Of a DNA stretch of 64,000 nucleotides, positions 18,561 through 26,638 are shown piece by piece. The DNA comes from Nucisporomicrobium flavum (lineage in GTDB: Bacteria > Actinomycetota > Actinomycetes > Mycobacteriales > Micromonosporaceae): the NCBI RefSeq assembly GCF_016464385.1, contig NZ_JADMLH010000021.1, positions 62,001-126,000 of the forward strand, written 5' to 3'. The position numbers and the translations under genes were made by a program. Position 1 is the first letter of the stretch, and every line of letters starts with the position of its first letter. A model generated the notes under the pieces. The model saw nothing but the letters and a program-made list of their open reading frames with translations. It searched no databases and was not told the DNA's origin.

Positions 18561-19387
18561 CGGCCCTCGCCGCGGTGATCCTGGCGGCCGGTGAGGGTCA
18601 ACGGTTGCGCCCGCTCACCACGCTCGTCCCGAAGGCACTCTGCCCGGTCGGCAACGTACCGCTGCTGGACCGCGCGCTGGCCCGGGTCGCCGGCCTCGGC
18701 CTCGCCGGACCGGCCACGGTCGCCGTCAACGCCGCGTACCTCGCCGAGCAGATCGTCGCCGCCGTCGGCGAGCGGACCCACCTCTCCGTGGAACCGGACG
18801 GCCCGGTGGGCACCTCCGGCGGCATCGGCCGGCTGCGCGACTGGATCGACGGCCGCGGCGTGCTGGTGGGCAACGCCGACGCGTACCTGGCCGACCCGGA
18901 CCGCAAGCCCGGCGAGGACATCGCGGCCCTCGTGGACGGTTGGGGCGGCGACACCGTACGGATGCTCACCAAGCCCGTACCGCCGGGCGACACGGGCGGC
19001 TTCAGCGGCCGCCGGTTCGCGGGCTTCTCGCTGCTGCCGTGGCGGTACGTCCGCACCCTGAGCCCCGAGTTCTCCGACCTGGTCCGCACGGTGTGGCGCC
19101 CCGCCGAAGCCGCCGGCGACCTGGAGCTGATCCCCTACGAGGGCGTCTACCTCGACACAGGCACCCCGGCAACGTACCTGGCAGCCAACCTCCACGCGGC
19201 CCGCGGCCTGACCGACCCGGCCGCAACGGTGACCGGCCACGCCGAGGAGTCGGTGGTCGGCGCGGGAGCCACGGTGGCGGGCCGGATCACCCGCTGCGTG
19301 GTGTGGCCGGGCGCCGAGGTGGCCGCGGACGAAGACCTGACGGATGCGATCCGCGCGGGCACGCACATGACGGTCCCGGCAGCCTGA
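18557..19387 (+). CDS. Sugar-1-phosphate nucleotidyltransferase (NDP-sugar pyrophosphorylase family)
   Basis: 276 residues. The N-terminal signature VILAAGEGQRLRPLT, with a downstream PKALCPVGN, marks the nucleotide- and metal-binding core; VLVGNADAYL is the mid-domain motif. The C-terminus (about 225-265, VTGHAEESVVGAGATVAG) is a short left-handed beta-helix segment. The enzyme makes an NDP-sugar from a sugar-1-phosphate and NTP; mannose-1-phosphate guanylyl- or glucose-1-phosphate thymidylyltransferase are both possible. It is translationally coupled to the Nudix gene by a 4-base overlap. Confidence 0.85.
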   Translation: MTALAAVILAAGEGQRLRPLTTLVPKALCPVGNVPLLDRALARVAGLGLAGPATVAVNAAYLAEQIVAAVGERTHLSVEPDGPVGTSGGIGRLRDWIDGRGVLVGNADAYLADPDRKPGEDIAALVDGWGGDTVRMLTKPVPPGDTGGFSGRRFAGFSLLPWRYVRTLSPEFSDLVRTVWRPAEAAGDLELIPYEGVYLDTGTPATYLAANLHAARGLTDPAATVTGHAEESVVGAGATVAGRITRCVVWPGAEVAADEDLTDAIRAGTHMTVPAA

Positions 19388-19690
19388 CCCCATCCCGGCG
19401 GACGGCCTGACAGGCCACGGCAGGCACGCCCAGCCCCGCCCGCCCAGCCCCGCCCGCCTGGCCCCGCCCGCCTGGCCCCAACGGCCTGGCGCAGCCAGCC
19501 CGGCGCCCGCAGCCAGCCCGGCGCCCGCAGCCCGCCGCCGCCCGCAGCCAGCCCGGCGCCCGCGGCCAGACCGCCGCCCGCAGCCCGCCGCCGCCGCAGC
19601 CAGTTCGGCACCCGCAGCCAGCCCGCGGCCCGCAGCCAGCCCGCCGCAGCCCGGCACCCGCAGCCAGCCCGCCGTTGGCCGCCCGACCGC
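19388..19690. repeat. Degenerate GC-rich tandem repeats downstream of the nucleotidyltransferase
   Basis: A gap of 431 bases without a gene. Two repeat types follow each other: GCCCCGCCCGCCTG-type units around 19430-19480, then about ten degenerate copies of a roughly 19-bp unit with the core GCAGCCAGCCCG between about 19490 and 19680. Frames through it are pure Arg/Pro/Ala and not credible proteins. It precedes the promoter of the Lrp-like gene. Confidence 0.7.
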
Positions 19691-19781
19691 CAGCCGCCGT
19701 TCACAGCAAGCGCGGAACCCGGCCGCGGCTCCCCGTGGGCGTGCACCGGCCTTCCACCGCTCGCGTCGTCCGCGGCATCGC

Positions 19782-19787
19782 TAGCAT
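19782..19787 (+). promoter_or_regulatory. -10 box (TAGCAT) for the Lrp-like gene
   Basis: TAGCAT places transcription start near 19794, giving a leader of about 25 bases with a GAGGGAG ribosome-binding site at 19806-19812 and the TTG start at 19819. Confidence 0.45.
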
Positions 19788-19818
19788 GAACGCGACGCCG
19801 ACCCCGAGGGAGCCTTCC

Positions 19819-20106
19819 TTGAACACCGCGATCGTGCACATCGACTGCGTTACCGACTCGATTCCCGAGGTCGCCGAGGCGCTGGCGGCGCTGCCGGGGG
19901 TCAGCGAGGTCTATTCGGTCGCCGGGAACGTGGATCTCATCGCGATCGTGCGGGTGCCGCACTTCGACGACATCGCCGAGGTGATCGCCGGGCGGATCTC
20001 GAAGACGCCGGGGGTGCTGAACACCGAGTCGCACATCGCGTTCCGGGCGTACTCGCGGCACGACCTGGAGGACGCGTTCGCGATCGGCCTGCCGGACGCC
20101 GACTGA
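19819..20106 (+). CDS. Stand-alone Lrp/AsnC ligand-binding (RAM) domain protein
   Basis: 95 residues, one RAM domain only: AIVHIDCVTDSIPEVAEAL, the GVSEVYSVAGNVDLIAIVRV core and the FDDIAEVIAGRI helix. The DNA-binding helix-turn-helix of full Lrp proteins is absent, so it probably binds an amino acid or acts as a partner for other Lrp-type proteins. The start is a TTG supported by GAGGGAG six bases upstream; an ATG at 19786 would lie inside the -10 box. Such short proteins are common near respiratory qcr/cta genes in actinobacteria. Confidence 0.8.
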   Translation: MNTAIVHIDCVTDSIPEVAEALAALPGVSEVYSVAGNVDLIAIVRVPHFDDIAEVIAGRISKTPGVLNTESHIAFRAYSRHDLEDAFAIGLPDAD

Positions 20107-20109
20107 CGC

Positions 20110-20345
20110 ACGGCCTCGGGCACGCCCAAGCCGGCGACTCGCAAGCACGCAAAGCAGCAACGCCCAAGCCGGCGAAGCGCGGGCACGCAAAAGCCGGCCA
20201 CCTGCGGGCATGGGCATGCAAAAGCCGGCCGCGTGCGGGTATGGGCATGCAAAAGCCGGCCGCGTGCGGGTATGGGCATGCAAAAGCCGGCCGCGTGCGG
20301 GCGCGCACAAGCCGACCACGCGCGCGCACGGGCACGCACAAGCCG
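20110..20345. repeat. 31-bp tandem repeat array between the Lrp-like gene and qcrB
   Basis: Three perfect or near-perfect 31-bp units begin at 20211, 20242 and 20273 (core TGGGCATGCAAAAGCCGGCC followed by GCGTGCGGGTA), with shorter degenerate units sharing AAGCCGGC on both sides. It holds no gene. Units are contiguous, so this is a minisatellite and not a CRISPR array. Confidence 0.85.
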
Positions 20346-20363
20346 GCTGACTCACGGACACGG

Positions 20364-20392
20364 AAAAGGGGGCCCGAATCGGGCCCCCTTTT
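20364..20392. terminator. Strong bidirectional rho-independent terminator after qcrB
   Basis: Perfect 13-bp stem AAAAGGGGGCCCG / CGGGCCCCCTTTT with a 3-base loop (AAT). Read on the minus strand it follows the qcrB stop by 16 bases and ends in a T run; it can also stop plus-strand transcripts. Confidence 0.85.
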
Positions 20393-20407
20393 GCTCGTCG
20401 TGCAGGC

Positions 20408-22027
20408 TCAGCGCCCGGAGGTGATCTCCTCGCGCTGGTCGCGGCCGGCCACCGGCGGGACCGCCGGGGAGACCGGGGCCTCGACCGGCTTCTCGACCGG
20501 GAAGAAGAAGCCCTTCACCGCGGGCGCCAGGGCGCCGAGGCGGTTCATCTTCTTCGGGACGACCCAGCCCGCGTAGTCCAGCGGCAGCGGGTGGCCGTGG
20601 TCGTCGACCGGGCCGAGCGGCTGGTGGACCTCGACGAACTGGCCGTTGGGCAGGCGCTTGATGATGCCCGTCTCGGCGCCGTGGGCCAGGACCTCGCGGT
20701 CGTGCTGCTGCAGGCCGAGGCAGATGCGGACGGCCAGGTAGTAGGCCAGCGGCGGCAGGATCACCAGGCCGATGCGGCCCGCCCAGGTCATCGCGTTCAG
20801 GCTGATGTGGAACTTGTCGGCGATCACGTCGTTGCCGCCGGACAGGGTCGCGATCACGAAGAACGTGAAGGCCATCGCTCCCAGGCCGGTGCGCTCGGGC
20901 GCGTCGCGGGGACGCTGGAGGATGTGGTGCGACCGGTAGTCCTTGGTGCGCCGCGCCTCGATCCAGGGGTAGAACATGGGCACCGTGGTCAGCGCGCCGA
21001 GGCCGACGACCGCGGGCCAGAACAGCGGCGGGATCACGTAGCCGTCGCCGATCGGGATGTCGATCTGCCACGCCGGCATGAGCCGGACCAGGCCGTCCAT
21101 GAACATGACGTACCAGTCGGGCTGGCTGGCCGAGGAGACCTCGGAGGCACGGTACGGCCCGAACAGCCAGATCGGGTTGATCTGGAACAGGCCGGCGAGC
21201 AGGCAGATCACGCCGAAGACGGTCATGAAGAAGCCGCCCTGCTTGAGCGCGTACCGCGGGAACATGCGCTCGCCCACCACGTTGGAGTTGGTCCGGCCGG
21301 GGCCGGGCCACTGGGTGTGCTTCTGCTTGAAGACCAGGCCCAGGTGGACGCTGATCAGCGCCAGCAGGCCGCCCGGGATGAGCAGCACGTGCGCGATGTA
21401 GAAGCGCCCGATGATCAGCTCGCCGGGGAACTCGCCGCCGAAGATCGACGCGGAGAGCCAGGTGCCCACCACCGGGATGGAGAGCATGATCGCCGAGGCG
21501 ATCCGCAGGCCGGTGCCGGAGAGGCCGTCGTCCGGGAGCGAGTAGCCGGTGAAGCCGGCCAGGAAGCCCAGCAGGAACAGCGCGATGCCGATGGCCCAGT
21601 TGGCCTCACGCGGCTTGCGGAACGCGCCGGTGAAGAAGACGCGCGCCATGTGCACCACGATCGACGCCATGAACAGCAGCGCCGCCCAGTGGTGCATCTG
21701 CCGCATGAACAGACCGCCGCGCACCTCGAACGACAGGCGCAGGGAGGACTCGTACGCCGCGGACATCTCCGTGCCGCGCAGCGCCGGGTAGGCACCCTCG
21801 TACGCCACTTCCTTCATCGACGGGTCGAAGAAGAGCGTCAGGAACACGCCGCTGAGCAGCAGCACGATGAAGGAGAAGAGGGCGATCTCCCCGAGCAGGA
21901 ACGACCAGTGGTCGGGGAAGACCTTGTTGAGGAGGCCACGCAGCGGGGTGGCGACCTGAAGGCGTTCGTCGACGCCCTTGGCCGTTTTGCCCGGTACGGA
22001 GGCCAGGTCGAACTTTCGGCGCTTCAC
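20408..22027 (-). CDS. qcrB: Cytochrome bc1 complex cytochrome b subunit (QcrB)
   Basis: 539 residues, the actinobacterial form of cytochrome b with both halves in one chain and a C-terminal extension. Membrane segments carry the haem-ligating His pairs (RQMHHWAA region and YIAHVLLIPG region), and the quinol-oxidation motif appears as PDWY (QPDWYVMFMDG, near residue 302), the actinobacterial version of PEWY. It oxidises menaquinol and feeds the bc1-aa3 supercomplex. Its ATG overlaps the TGA of qcrA, and a strong terminator follows. Last gene of ctaE-qcrC-qcrA-qcrB. Confidence 0.97.
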   Translation of the reverse strand: MKRRKFDLASVPGKTAKGVDERLQVATPLRGLLNKVFPDHWSFLLGEIALFSFIVLLLSGVFLTLFFDPSMKEVAYEGAYPALRGTEMSAAYESSLRLSFEVRGGLFMRQMHHWAALLFMASIVVHMARVFFTGAFRKPREANWAIGIALFLLGFLAGFTGYSLPDDGLSGTGLRIASAIMLSIPVVGTWLSASIFGGEFPGELIIGRFYIAHVLLIPGGLLALISVHLGLVFKQKHTQWPGPGRTNSNVVGERMFPRYALKQGGFFMTVFGVICLLAGLFQINPIWLFGPYRASEVSSASQPDWYVMFMDGLVRLMPAWQIDIPIGDGYVIPPLFWPAVVGLGALTTVPMFYPWIEARRTKDYRSHHILQRPRDAPERTGLGAMAFTFFVIATLSGGNDVIADKFHISLNAMTWAGRIGLVILPPLAYYLAVRICLGLQQHDREVLAHGAETGIIKRLPNGQFVEVHQPLGPVDDHGHPLPLDYAGWVVPKKMNRLGALAPAVKGFFFPVEKPVEAPVSPAVPPVAGRDQREEITSGR

Positions 22028-23136
22028 GGCCGCTCCCAGAAGTCAGGCCCGATGGTCTCGCGGTAATCCGACGCTGCCACAAGGAAGCCCTCGGCGTCCA
22101 CCGTGATGGGGAGCATGGGCAGGCGGCGGCTGGCCGGTCCGAAGATGGGGCGGGCGTTCTCCGTGATGAGGAACTGGGACTGGTGGCACGGGCAGAGGAG
22201 CCGGTTGGTCTGCTGCTCGTACAGGCTGGCGGGGCAGCCGGCGTGGGTGCAGATCTTCGAGAACGCGACGTAGTTGCCCCACATCGCGCCCTTGTTGCGC
22301 TCGTCGCTCTCCGCGGCCTTGCGGGCCACCTCCGCGTCACCGGCGCGCAGGTGGATGAGCAGGGTCGGCGAGTCGGCGAACTCGTTGGTCGCGCCCCCGG
22401 GGATGCCCGGGAAGACCGTGATCTGGCCGCCGACGCTGACGTCCTCGGGCCGGACCCCGGTGCCGTCCTCACGGGTGAGCCGGACCGGCTTGCCCTCGTT
22501 GAGGTCGGCGTTGAAGCCGGTGTTGAACATCGGCGACTTCTCGCCCCGGTCGGGCTTGTGCGGGCTCTTGATCAGACCGCCGACCAGCGGGGCCGCGGCG
22601 ACCAGGCCGAGCGGCGCCAGGCCCAGCAGGACCGCGCCCCTCAGCAGCGGACGGCGCTGGACGCCCAGCTCGTCGACCATGAAGAGCGCCGTCTGGCCGG
22701 TGATCTGCCGGTCCTCGTCGGTGGACATCGCCTCGTGGCGGTCCTGGATCGAGACCTCGTGCGGCAGCAGCTTCTTGGCCCAGGAGAGGATGCCGAAGCC
22801 GACCGCCAGCAGCGCCAGGCCGAGCGAGATGCCCAGGATCGGCGTGTAGTAGTCGCTGTTCGTGTGACCCAGCTCGAACTCCCACGGCCACCAGATGTAG
22901 GCGACCAGGAAGACCAGACCCAGGAGCCCGGCGAGCAGGAACAGCAGTGCGATGGCCCGCTCGACGCGCTTCTCGGCCTTGGTGTTCGGGCCGGCGAACT
23001 GCGACTCGTACGTGACGATCTCGATGTCGTCGCGCCGCGCGCCTTCCTTGACGATCTCGAAGCGCGACAGCCGGGGATCGCTCAGGTCCACCGGCTTGCG
23101 GCCGGACCCGTGCTGATCGTCCTTGGTCACCGTCAT
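22024..23136 (-). CDS. qcrA: Cytochrome bc1 complex Rieske iron-sulfur subunit (QcrA)
   Basis: 370 residues from ATG 23136. Three N-terminal hydrophobic segments (about 60-85, 100-120, 165-190), an actinobacterial trait, then the C-terminal Rieske domain with CTHAGC near residue 296 and CPCHQSQF near 314, which hold the 2Fe-2S cluster. It transfers electrons from menaquinol to the QcrC haems. Overlaps the qcrC end by 4 bases and the qcrB start by 4 bases, so the genes are tightly coupled. An upstream frame extension is antisense noise from qcrC. Confidence 0.97.
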   Translation of the reverse strand: MTVTKDDQHGSGRKPVDLSDPRLSRFEIVKEGARRDDIEIVTYESQFAGPNTKAEKRVERAIALLFLLAGLLGLVFLVAYIWWPWEFELGHTNSDYYTPILGISLGLALLAVGFGILSWAKKLLPHEVSIQDRHEAMSTDEDRQITGQTALFMVDELGVQRRPLLRGAVLLGLAPLGLVAAAPLVGGLIKSPHKPDRGEKSPMFNTGFNADLNEGKPVRLTREDGTGVRPEDVSVGGQITVFPGIPGGATNEFADSPTLLIHLRAGDAEVARKAAESDERNKGAMWGNYVAFSKICTHAGCPASLYEQQTNRLLCPCHQSQFLITENARPIFGPASRRLPMLPITVDAEGFLVAASDYRETIGPDFWERP

Positions 23137-23981
23137 GACTTCCCCGCAATCCACAGCGCTGCGAACACCAGGAGGGTGATGCCGACCAGGAAGATGGCCA
23201 GGCCCTCGGTGACCGGACCGTACCGGCCGAGGTTGAACAGGCCGCCCGGGTCCTTGTCCTGCTGGAGCTGCTGCGTGACGTACGTGATGATCTCGCGCTT
23301 CTGCTCCGGGGTGATCTCGTTGTCCCCGAACACCGGCATGTTCTGCGGGCCGGTCAGCATGGCCGCGTAGATCTCCTGCTCGGTGGCACCGTGCAGGCTC
23401 GGCGCGTACTTGCCGGAGGACAGTGCGCCGCCCGCGCCGCCGAAGCTGTGGCACGAGGTGCAGTTGATCCGGAAGAGCTCACCGCCGCGGGCCAGCGCCT
23501 CAGGGTTCTGCTTCAGGTCCTCGGTCAGCGAGCCGCTGGGCAGCTGCGGGCCGCCGCCGATCTCCTGGACGTACTGGCCGAGCTGCTTGACCTGGTCCTG
23601 GTTGAACTGCGGCGTCTTGCGCTCCGCCTGGGCCTCCTGGCGGGTCATCGGCATGCGGCCGGTGCCGACCTGGAATTCCACGGAGGCGGAGCCGACGCCG
23701 ATCAGCGTGGGACCGCGACCCTCGACACCCTCGGCGTTACGGCCGTGGCAGCTGATGCAGCTGTTGTCGAAGAGCGCCTTGCCCTCCTGGGCGGCGGCGG
23801 AGAGCGGCCGGTTGTCCTCGGCGAGCGCACCCGGCGCGAAGGCGGTGTACACGCCTCCGGCCAGCGCGAGGGCGGCGACCATGCGGACCGCGGCGCCGAA
23901 GCGCCGGCGCGCCCGGCTCGGCGCGGACCTCCGCCGGTTGAACACCCGGAGACGCCGTCCGGCGGGGGTGTCAGAAGTCAT
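23133..23981 (-). CDS. qcrC: Cytochrome bc1 complex dihaem cytochrome c subunit (QcrC)
   Basis: 282 residues. An N-terminal membrane segment (about 33-50), two c-type haem motifs CISCH (75-79) and CTSCH (174-178), and a C-terminal anchor (about 255-278). The dihaem QcrC of actinobacteria hands electrons directly to the CuA centre of CtaC, replacing a soluble cytochrome c. Arg-rich N-terminus fits membrane insertion. Coupled by a 4-base overlap to qcrA; 51 bases downstream of ctaE. Confidence 0.97.
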   Translation of the reverse strand: MTSDTPAGRRLRVFNRRRSAPSRARRRFGAAVRMVAALALAGGVYTAFAPGALAEDNRPLSAAAQEGKALFDNSCISCHGRNAEGVEGRGPTLIGVGSASVEFQVGTGRMPMTRQEAQAERKTPQFNQDQVKQLGQYVQEIGGGPQLPSGSLTEDLKQNPEALARGGELFRINCTSCHSFGGAGGALSSGKYAPSLHGATEQEIYAAMLTGPQNMPVFGDNEITPEQKREIITYVTQQLQQDKDPGGLFNLGRYGPVTEGLAIFLVGITLLVFAALWIAGKS

Positions 23982-24032
23982 GGGTTGTGTCCCTCTGGGT
24001 CTTGACCTGTACTCACGGACGGCGGCGGGACT

Positions 24033-24629
24033 TCACTGCAGCCAATAGATCATGGCGAACAGCGCGATCCACACGATGTCGACGAAGTGCCAGTAGTACG
24101 ACACGACGATGGCCGAGGTGGCCTGCGCCGGCGTGAACCGGCCCATGGTCGTGCGGATCATGTAGACGATGAAGGCGATGAGACCGCCCGTGACGTGCAG
24201 GCCGTGGAACCCGGTGGTCAGGTAGAACATCGACCCGTAGCCGTCACCGTTGATCTTCACGCCCTCCTCGACCAGGTGGCGGTACTCGTTCGCCTGGCCG
24301 AGCACGAAGATCAGGCCCATGACGAAGGTGATCGTGAACCAGCGCCGCAGCGCGAACACGTCACCCTTCTCCGCCGCGAAGACGCCGAGCTGGCAGGTGA
24401 CCGAGGACAGCACCAGGATCACCGTGAACGTCGTCGCGTACGGGATCTTGAGAACCTCGGTGTGCTTCTCCCACATGCTGTAGTCCGCCGCGCGGATGGC
24501 GAAGTACATGGCGAACAACGCCGCGAAGAACATGAGTTCGCTGGAGAGCCACACGATGGTCCCCACGCTGACCATGTTGGGTCGGGTCAGCGAGTGGATC
24601 CGGCTCTTGTCGATGGCTGCCGCTGTCAC
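24033..24629 (-). CDS. ctaE: Cytochrome c oxidase subunit III (CtaE)
   Basis: 198 residues with five hydrophobic segments and the family residues in VGTIVWLSSELMFFAALFAMY, TGFHGLHVTGG and YYWHFVDIVWIALF. It is the short actinobacterial form of subunit III of the aa3 oxidase. GTG 24629 is preceded by AATAAT and 6 bases, a likely leaderless promoter for the ctaE-qcrCAB operon. Confidence 0.96.
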   Translation of the reverse strand: MTAAAIDKSRIHSLTRPNMVSVGTIVWLSSELMFFAALFAMYFAIRAADYSMWEKHTEVLKIPYATTFTVILVLSSVTCQLGVFAAEKGDVFALRRWFTITFVMGLIFVLGQANEYRHLVEEGVKINGDGYGSMFYLTTGFHGLHVTGGLIAFIVYMIRTTMGRFTPAQATSAIVVSYYWHFVDIVWIALFAMIYWLQ

Positions 24630-24635
24630 GGGCTC

Positions 24636-24641
24636 ATTATT
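24636..24641 (-). promoter_or_regulatory. Leaderless promoter -10 box (AATAAT) of ctaE-qcrCAB
   Basis: On the minus strand AATAAT, 6 bases, then GTG 24629. Five of six positions match TATAAT. It lies back to back with the CtaG-like promoter about 90 bases away. Confidence 0.5.
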
Positions 24642-24726
24642 GCCCCGCGATCACCTCAACATGTCGCGGGGGGCCCAATCCGTCCTGTGTCGCCGCCCGG
24701 TAGAACGCGCGGCACCCCGGTGGGCC

Positions 24727-24732
24727 TAGCCT
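24727..24732 (+). promoter_or_regulatory. Leaderless promoter -10 box (TAGCCT) of the CtaG-like gene
   Basis: TAGCCT, 6 bases, then GTG at 24739. The ATG at 24736 would be only 3 bases from the box, so the GTG one codon later is the better start. Confidence 0.5.
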
Positions 24733-24738
24733 CGAATG

Positions 24739-25734
24739 GTGCAGCTCGCCGAATCGCCCTCCTCCGTCATGGCGGCGGGGGATACTGCTCCCCCGCCGTT
24801 CAGCGTCGCCCAGATCTTCACCGAGATCCGGCTGACCAGCCTGATCGCCCTCTTCCTGCTGATCGGGGCGGCCGTCTACCTGTACGGCGTGCACCGGCTC
24901 AGACAGCGCGGGGACCACTGGCCGGCCGGGCGTACGGTGGCGTTCATCGTGGGCGGGCTCGGTTCCATCGCCGCGGTCACGGTCACCGGCATCGAGGCGT
25001 ACGACACGACCTTGATCAGCGTGCACATGGTGCAACACATGGTGCTGTCCATGGTGGGCCCGATCTTCCTGGCGCTCGGCGCCCCGGTCACGCTCGCCCT
25101 GCGCACCCTGCCGCTGAAGAACCGCAAGGTGCTGCTGGCGTTCCTGCACAGCCGGGTGGTCGGCGTCCTGACGTTCCCGCTGGTCGCGTTCGGGTTGTTC
25201 ATCGCGAACCCGTTCGTCCTGTACTTCACGGGCCTGTACCGCGCGACCCTCGAGCACGCGTGGCTGCACGAGTTCATCCACGTGCACTTCATTGTCACGG
25301 GATGTCTGTTCTTCTGGCCGCTGCTGGGCCTGGACCCGCTGCCGAACAGGTGGCCGTACCCGGCCCGCGCCCTGCTCATGGTGCTCTCCGTGCCGTTCCA
25401 CACGGTGCTCGGCCTGACGATCATGCAGAGCAAGACGCTGCTCGGCGGCGACTGGTACCCGAACCTGCACCTGAGCTGGATCAGCCCGGAGCAGGACCAG
25501 GTCACCGCGGGCGGCATCCTCTGGGCCGGCGGGGAGATCGTCAGCGTCACGATGCTCGGCATCCTGGTCCTGCAGTGGATCAAGCAGTCCGAACGCGAGG
25601 CCAAGCGGATCGACCGCGCGCTCGACCGGGCGGAGGCCGAGGACCGCGCGCAGGCCGCGGCCCCGGCGGCGCCGGCCGCGAGCAAGATCACAACCGAGAG
25701 TCCGACGGTACGACCACAGCCCGACGCCGACTGA
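24739..25734 (+). CDS. ctaG: CtaG-family cytochrome c oxidase assembly protein
   Basis: 331 residues with about seven hydrophobic segments and the caa3-type CtaG signature: HMVQHMVLSMVGPIFLALGAP, the His-rich HEFIHVHFIVTGCLFFWPLLG and PFHTVLGLTIM. It is thought to help insert copper into the oxidase. Charged Ala-rich C-terminal tail (about 290-331) is probably disordered and cytoplasmic. Divergent from ctaE. Start is GTG 24739 or ATG 24736. Confidence 0.88.
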   Translation: MQLAESPSSVMAAGDTAPPPFSVAQIFTEIRLTSLIALFLLIGAAVYLYGVHRLRQRGDHWPAGRTVAFIVGGLGSIAAVTVTGIEAYDTTLISVHMVQHMVLSMVGPIFLALGAPVTLALRTLPLKNRKVLLAFLHSRVVGVLTFPLVAFGLFIANPFVLYFTGLYRATLEHAWLHEFIHVHFIVTGCLFFWPLLGLDPLPNRWPYPARALLMVLSVPFHTVLGLTIMQSKTLLGGDWYPNLHLSWISPEQDQVTAGGILWAGGEIVSVTMLGILVLQWIKQSEREAKRIDRALDRAEAEDRAQAAAPAAPAASKITTESPTVRPQPDAD

Positions 25735-25780
25735 GGTGTTGGGTACGATCAGCGGGCACCTACGAGCGTGGGAACCAGGG

Positions 25781-25909
25781 CCGTCCGACCGCCCCACCCG
25801 CCACACATGACCGGACCAAAGGCCCTTCCGACCGCCCCACCCGCCACCCACGACCGGACCAAAGGCCCTTCCGACCGCCCCACCCGCCACCCATGACCGG
25901 ACTAAAGGC
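25781..25909. repeat. 43-bp tandem repeat, three copies, before the pseudo-receiver gene
   Basis: The core GCCCCACCCGCCAC begins at 25791, 25834 and 25877, exactly 43 bp apart; between cores lies GACCGGACCAAAGGCCCTTCC (last copy ACTAAAGG). The array fills most of the gap and ends 6 bases before the ATG at 25916, so it would form part of the mRNA leader. Confidence 0.85.
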
Positions 25910-25915
25910 GTAATC

Positions 25916-26362
25916 ATGAGCGACGACAGCAAGCCCAAGCCGGACAAGTACACGGTCCTGCTGTACAGCGACGACCTCGCGGTCCGCGACAAGATCCGGC
26001 TGGCGATCGGCGTACGCCCCGCGGCCGACCTGAGCGTGGAGTTCGTGGACGCCTCCACCTGGGAGGAGTGCCGACGCCTGCTCGACGACTACGAGATCGA
26101 CCTCATGGTCCTCGACGGCGAGGCGACCCCGGCCGGCGGCCTCGGCATCGCCCGCCAGACCAAGGACGAGTACGCCGACCCCCCGCCCACCTGCGTCGTG
26201 CTCGCCCGCGCCGCGGACCGGTGGCTGGCCGCGTACGCCCAGGTCGACCACACGCTGTTCTACCCGCTGGACCCGGTCACCACGGGCCAGTCGGTGGCCG
26301 GCATGCTGCGGGCCCGCCGCGACGGCCAGGTTCCGCTGGGCACCCTCGGCACGCTGGGCTGA
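25916..26362 (+). CDS. Receiver-like protein without output domain (conserved actinobacterial, trpD neighbour)
   Basis: 148 residues with the alternating pattern of a response-regulator receiver: TVLLYSDDLAVRDKIRLAIG, then LMVLDGEATPAGG, where the Asp (near residue 64) is at the phospho-site, and VVLARAADRWLA and FYPLDPV. The first acidic pair is replaced by YSDD and the switch Lys is not evident, so normal phosphorylation is doubtful. There is no DNA-binding domain. Homologues sit next to trpD and the qcr/cta genes in actinobacteria; function not established. Confidence 0.75.
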   Translation: MSDDSKPKPDKYTVLLYSDDLAVRDKIRLAIGVRPAADLSVEFVDASTWEECRRLLDDYEIDLMVLDGEATPAGGLGIARQTKDEYADPPPTCVVLARAADRWLAAYAQVDHTLFYPLDPVTTGQSVAGMLRARRDGQVPLGTLGTLG

Positions 26363-26535
26363 CCGGCACCCGTGGATCGGCGCGCGGCCGGCCGCGCCGG
26401 CCGCCCCCGGCGGCTCCCCCGCAGCCCCGCACGGGCCGCGGTGACCGACCGAGCCGGGCCCTCGCAGGGGCCTTGCGCGCGATCGGGCCGGGCGTGACCC
26501 GGCATCGCTTGAGCACGGATCCTTCCGCACCGCCC

Positions 26536-26564
26536 GCCGGCACCGTCTCGCACCGGGTGCCGGC
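26536..26564 (+). promoter_or_regulatory. Hairpin in the gap before trpD
   Basis: GCCGGCACC and GGTGCCGGC form a 9-bp perfect stem with an 11-base loop, about 75 bases before the trpD start. It has no T-run. The 276-base gap (26363-26638) holds no gene. Terminator of the upstream gene or leader structure are both possible. Confidence 0.35.
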
Positions 26565-26638
26565 ACCGCGAGGCACCGCCGTCGAAGCCGGGGCCCTCGT
26601 TCCCTCCCCGCCCGCACCTCGCCCTTCCGGAGGCCCTC

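Noticed and set aside
19490..19680. Protein-coding gene in the repeat region
   Set aside because: Frames are low-complexity with no plausible start, ribosome-binding site or domain.
20110..20345. CRISPR array
   Set aside because: The units are contiguous 31-bp repeats without unique spacers, and no cas gene is near.
26363..26638. A trp leader peptide with attenuation before trpD
   Set aside because: No short frame rich in Trp codons with a ribosome-binding site is present; only one hairpin is seen.
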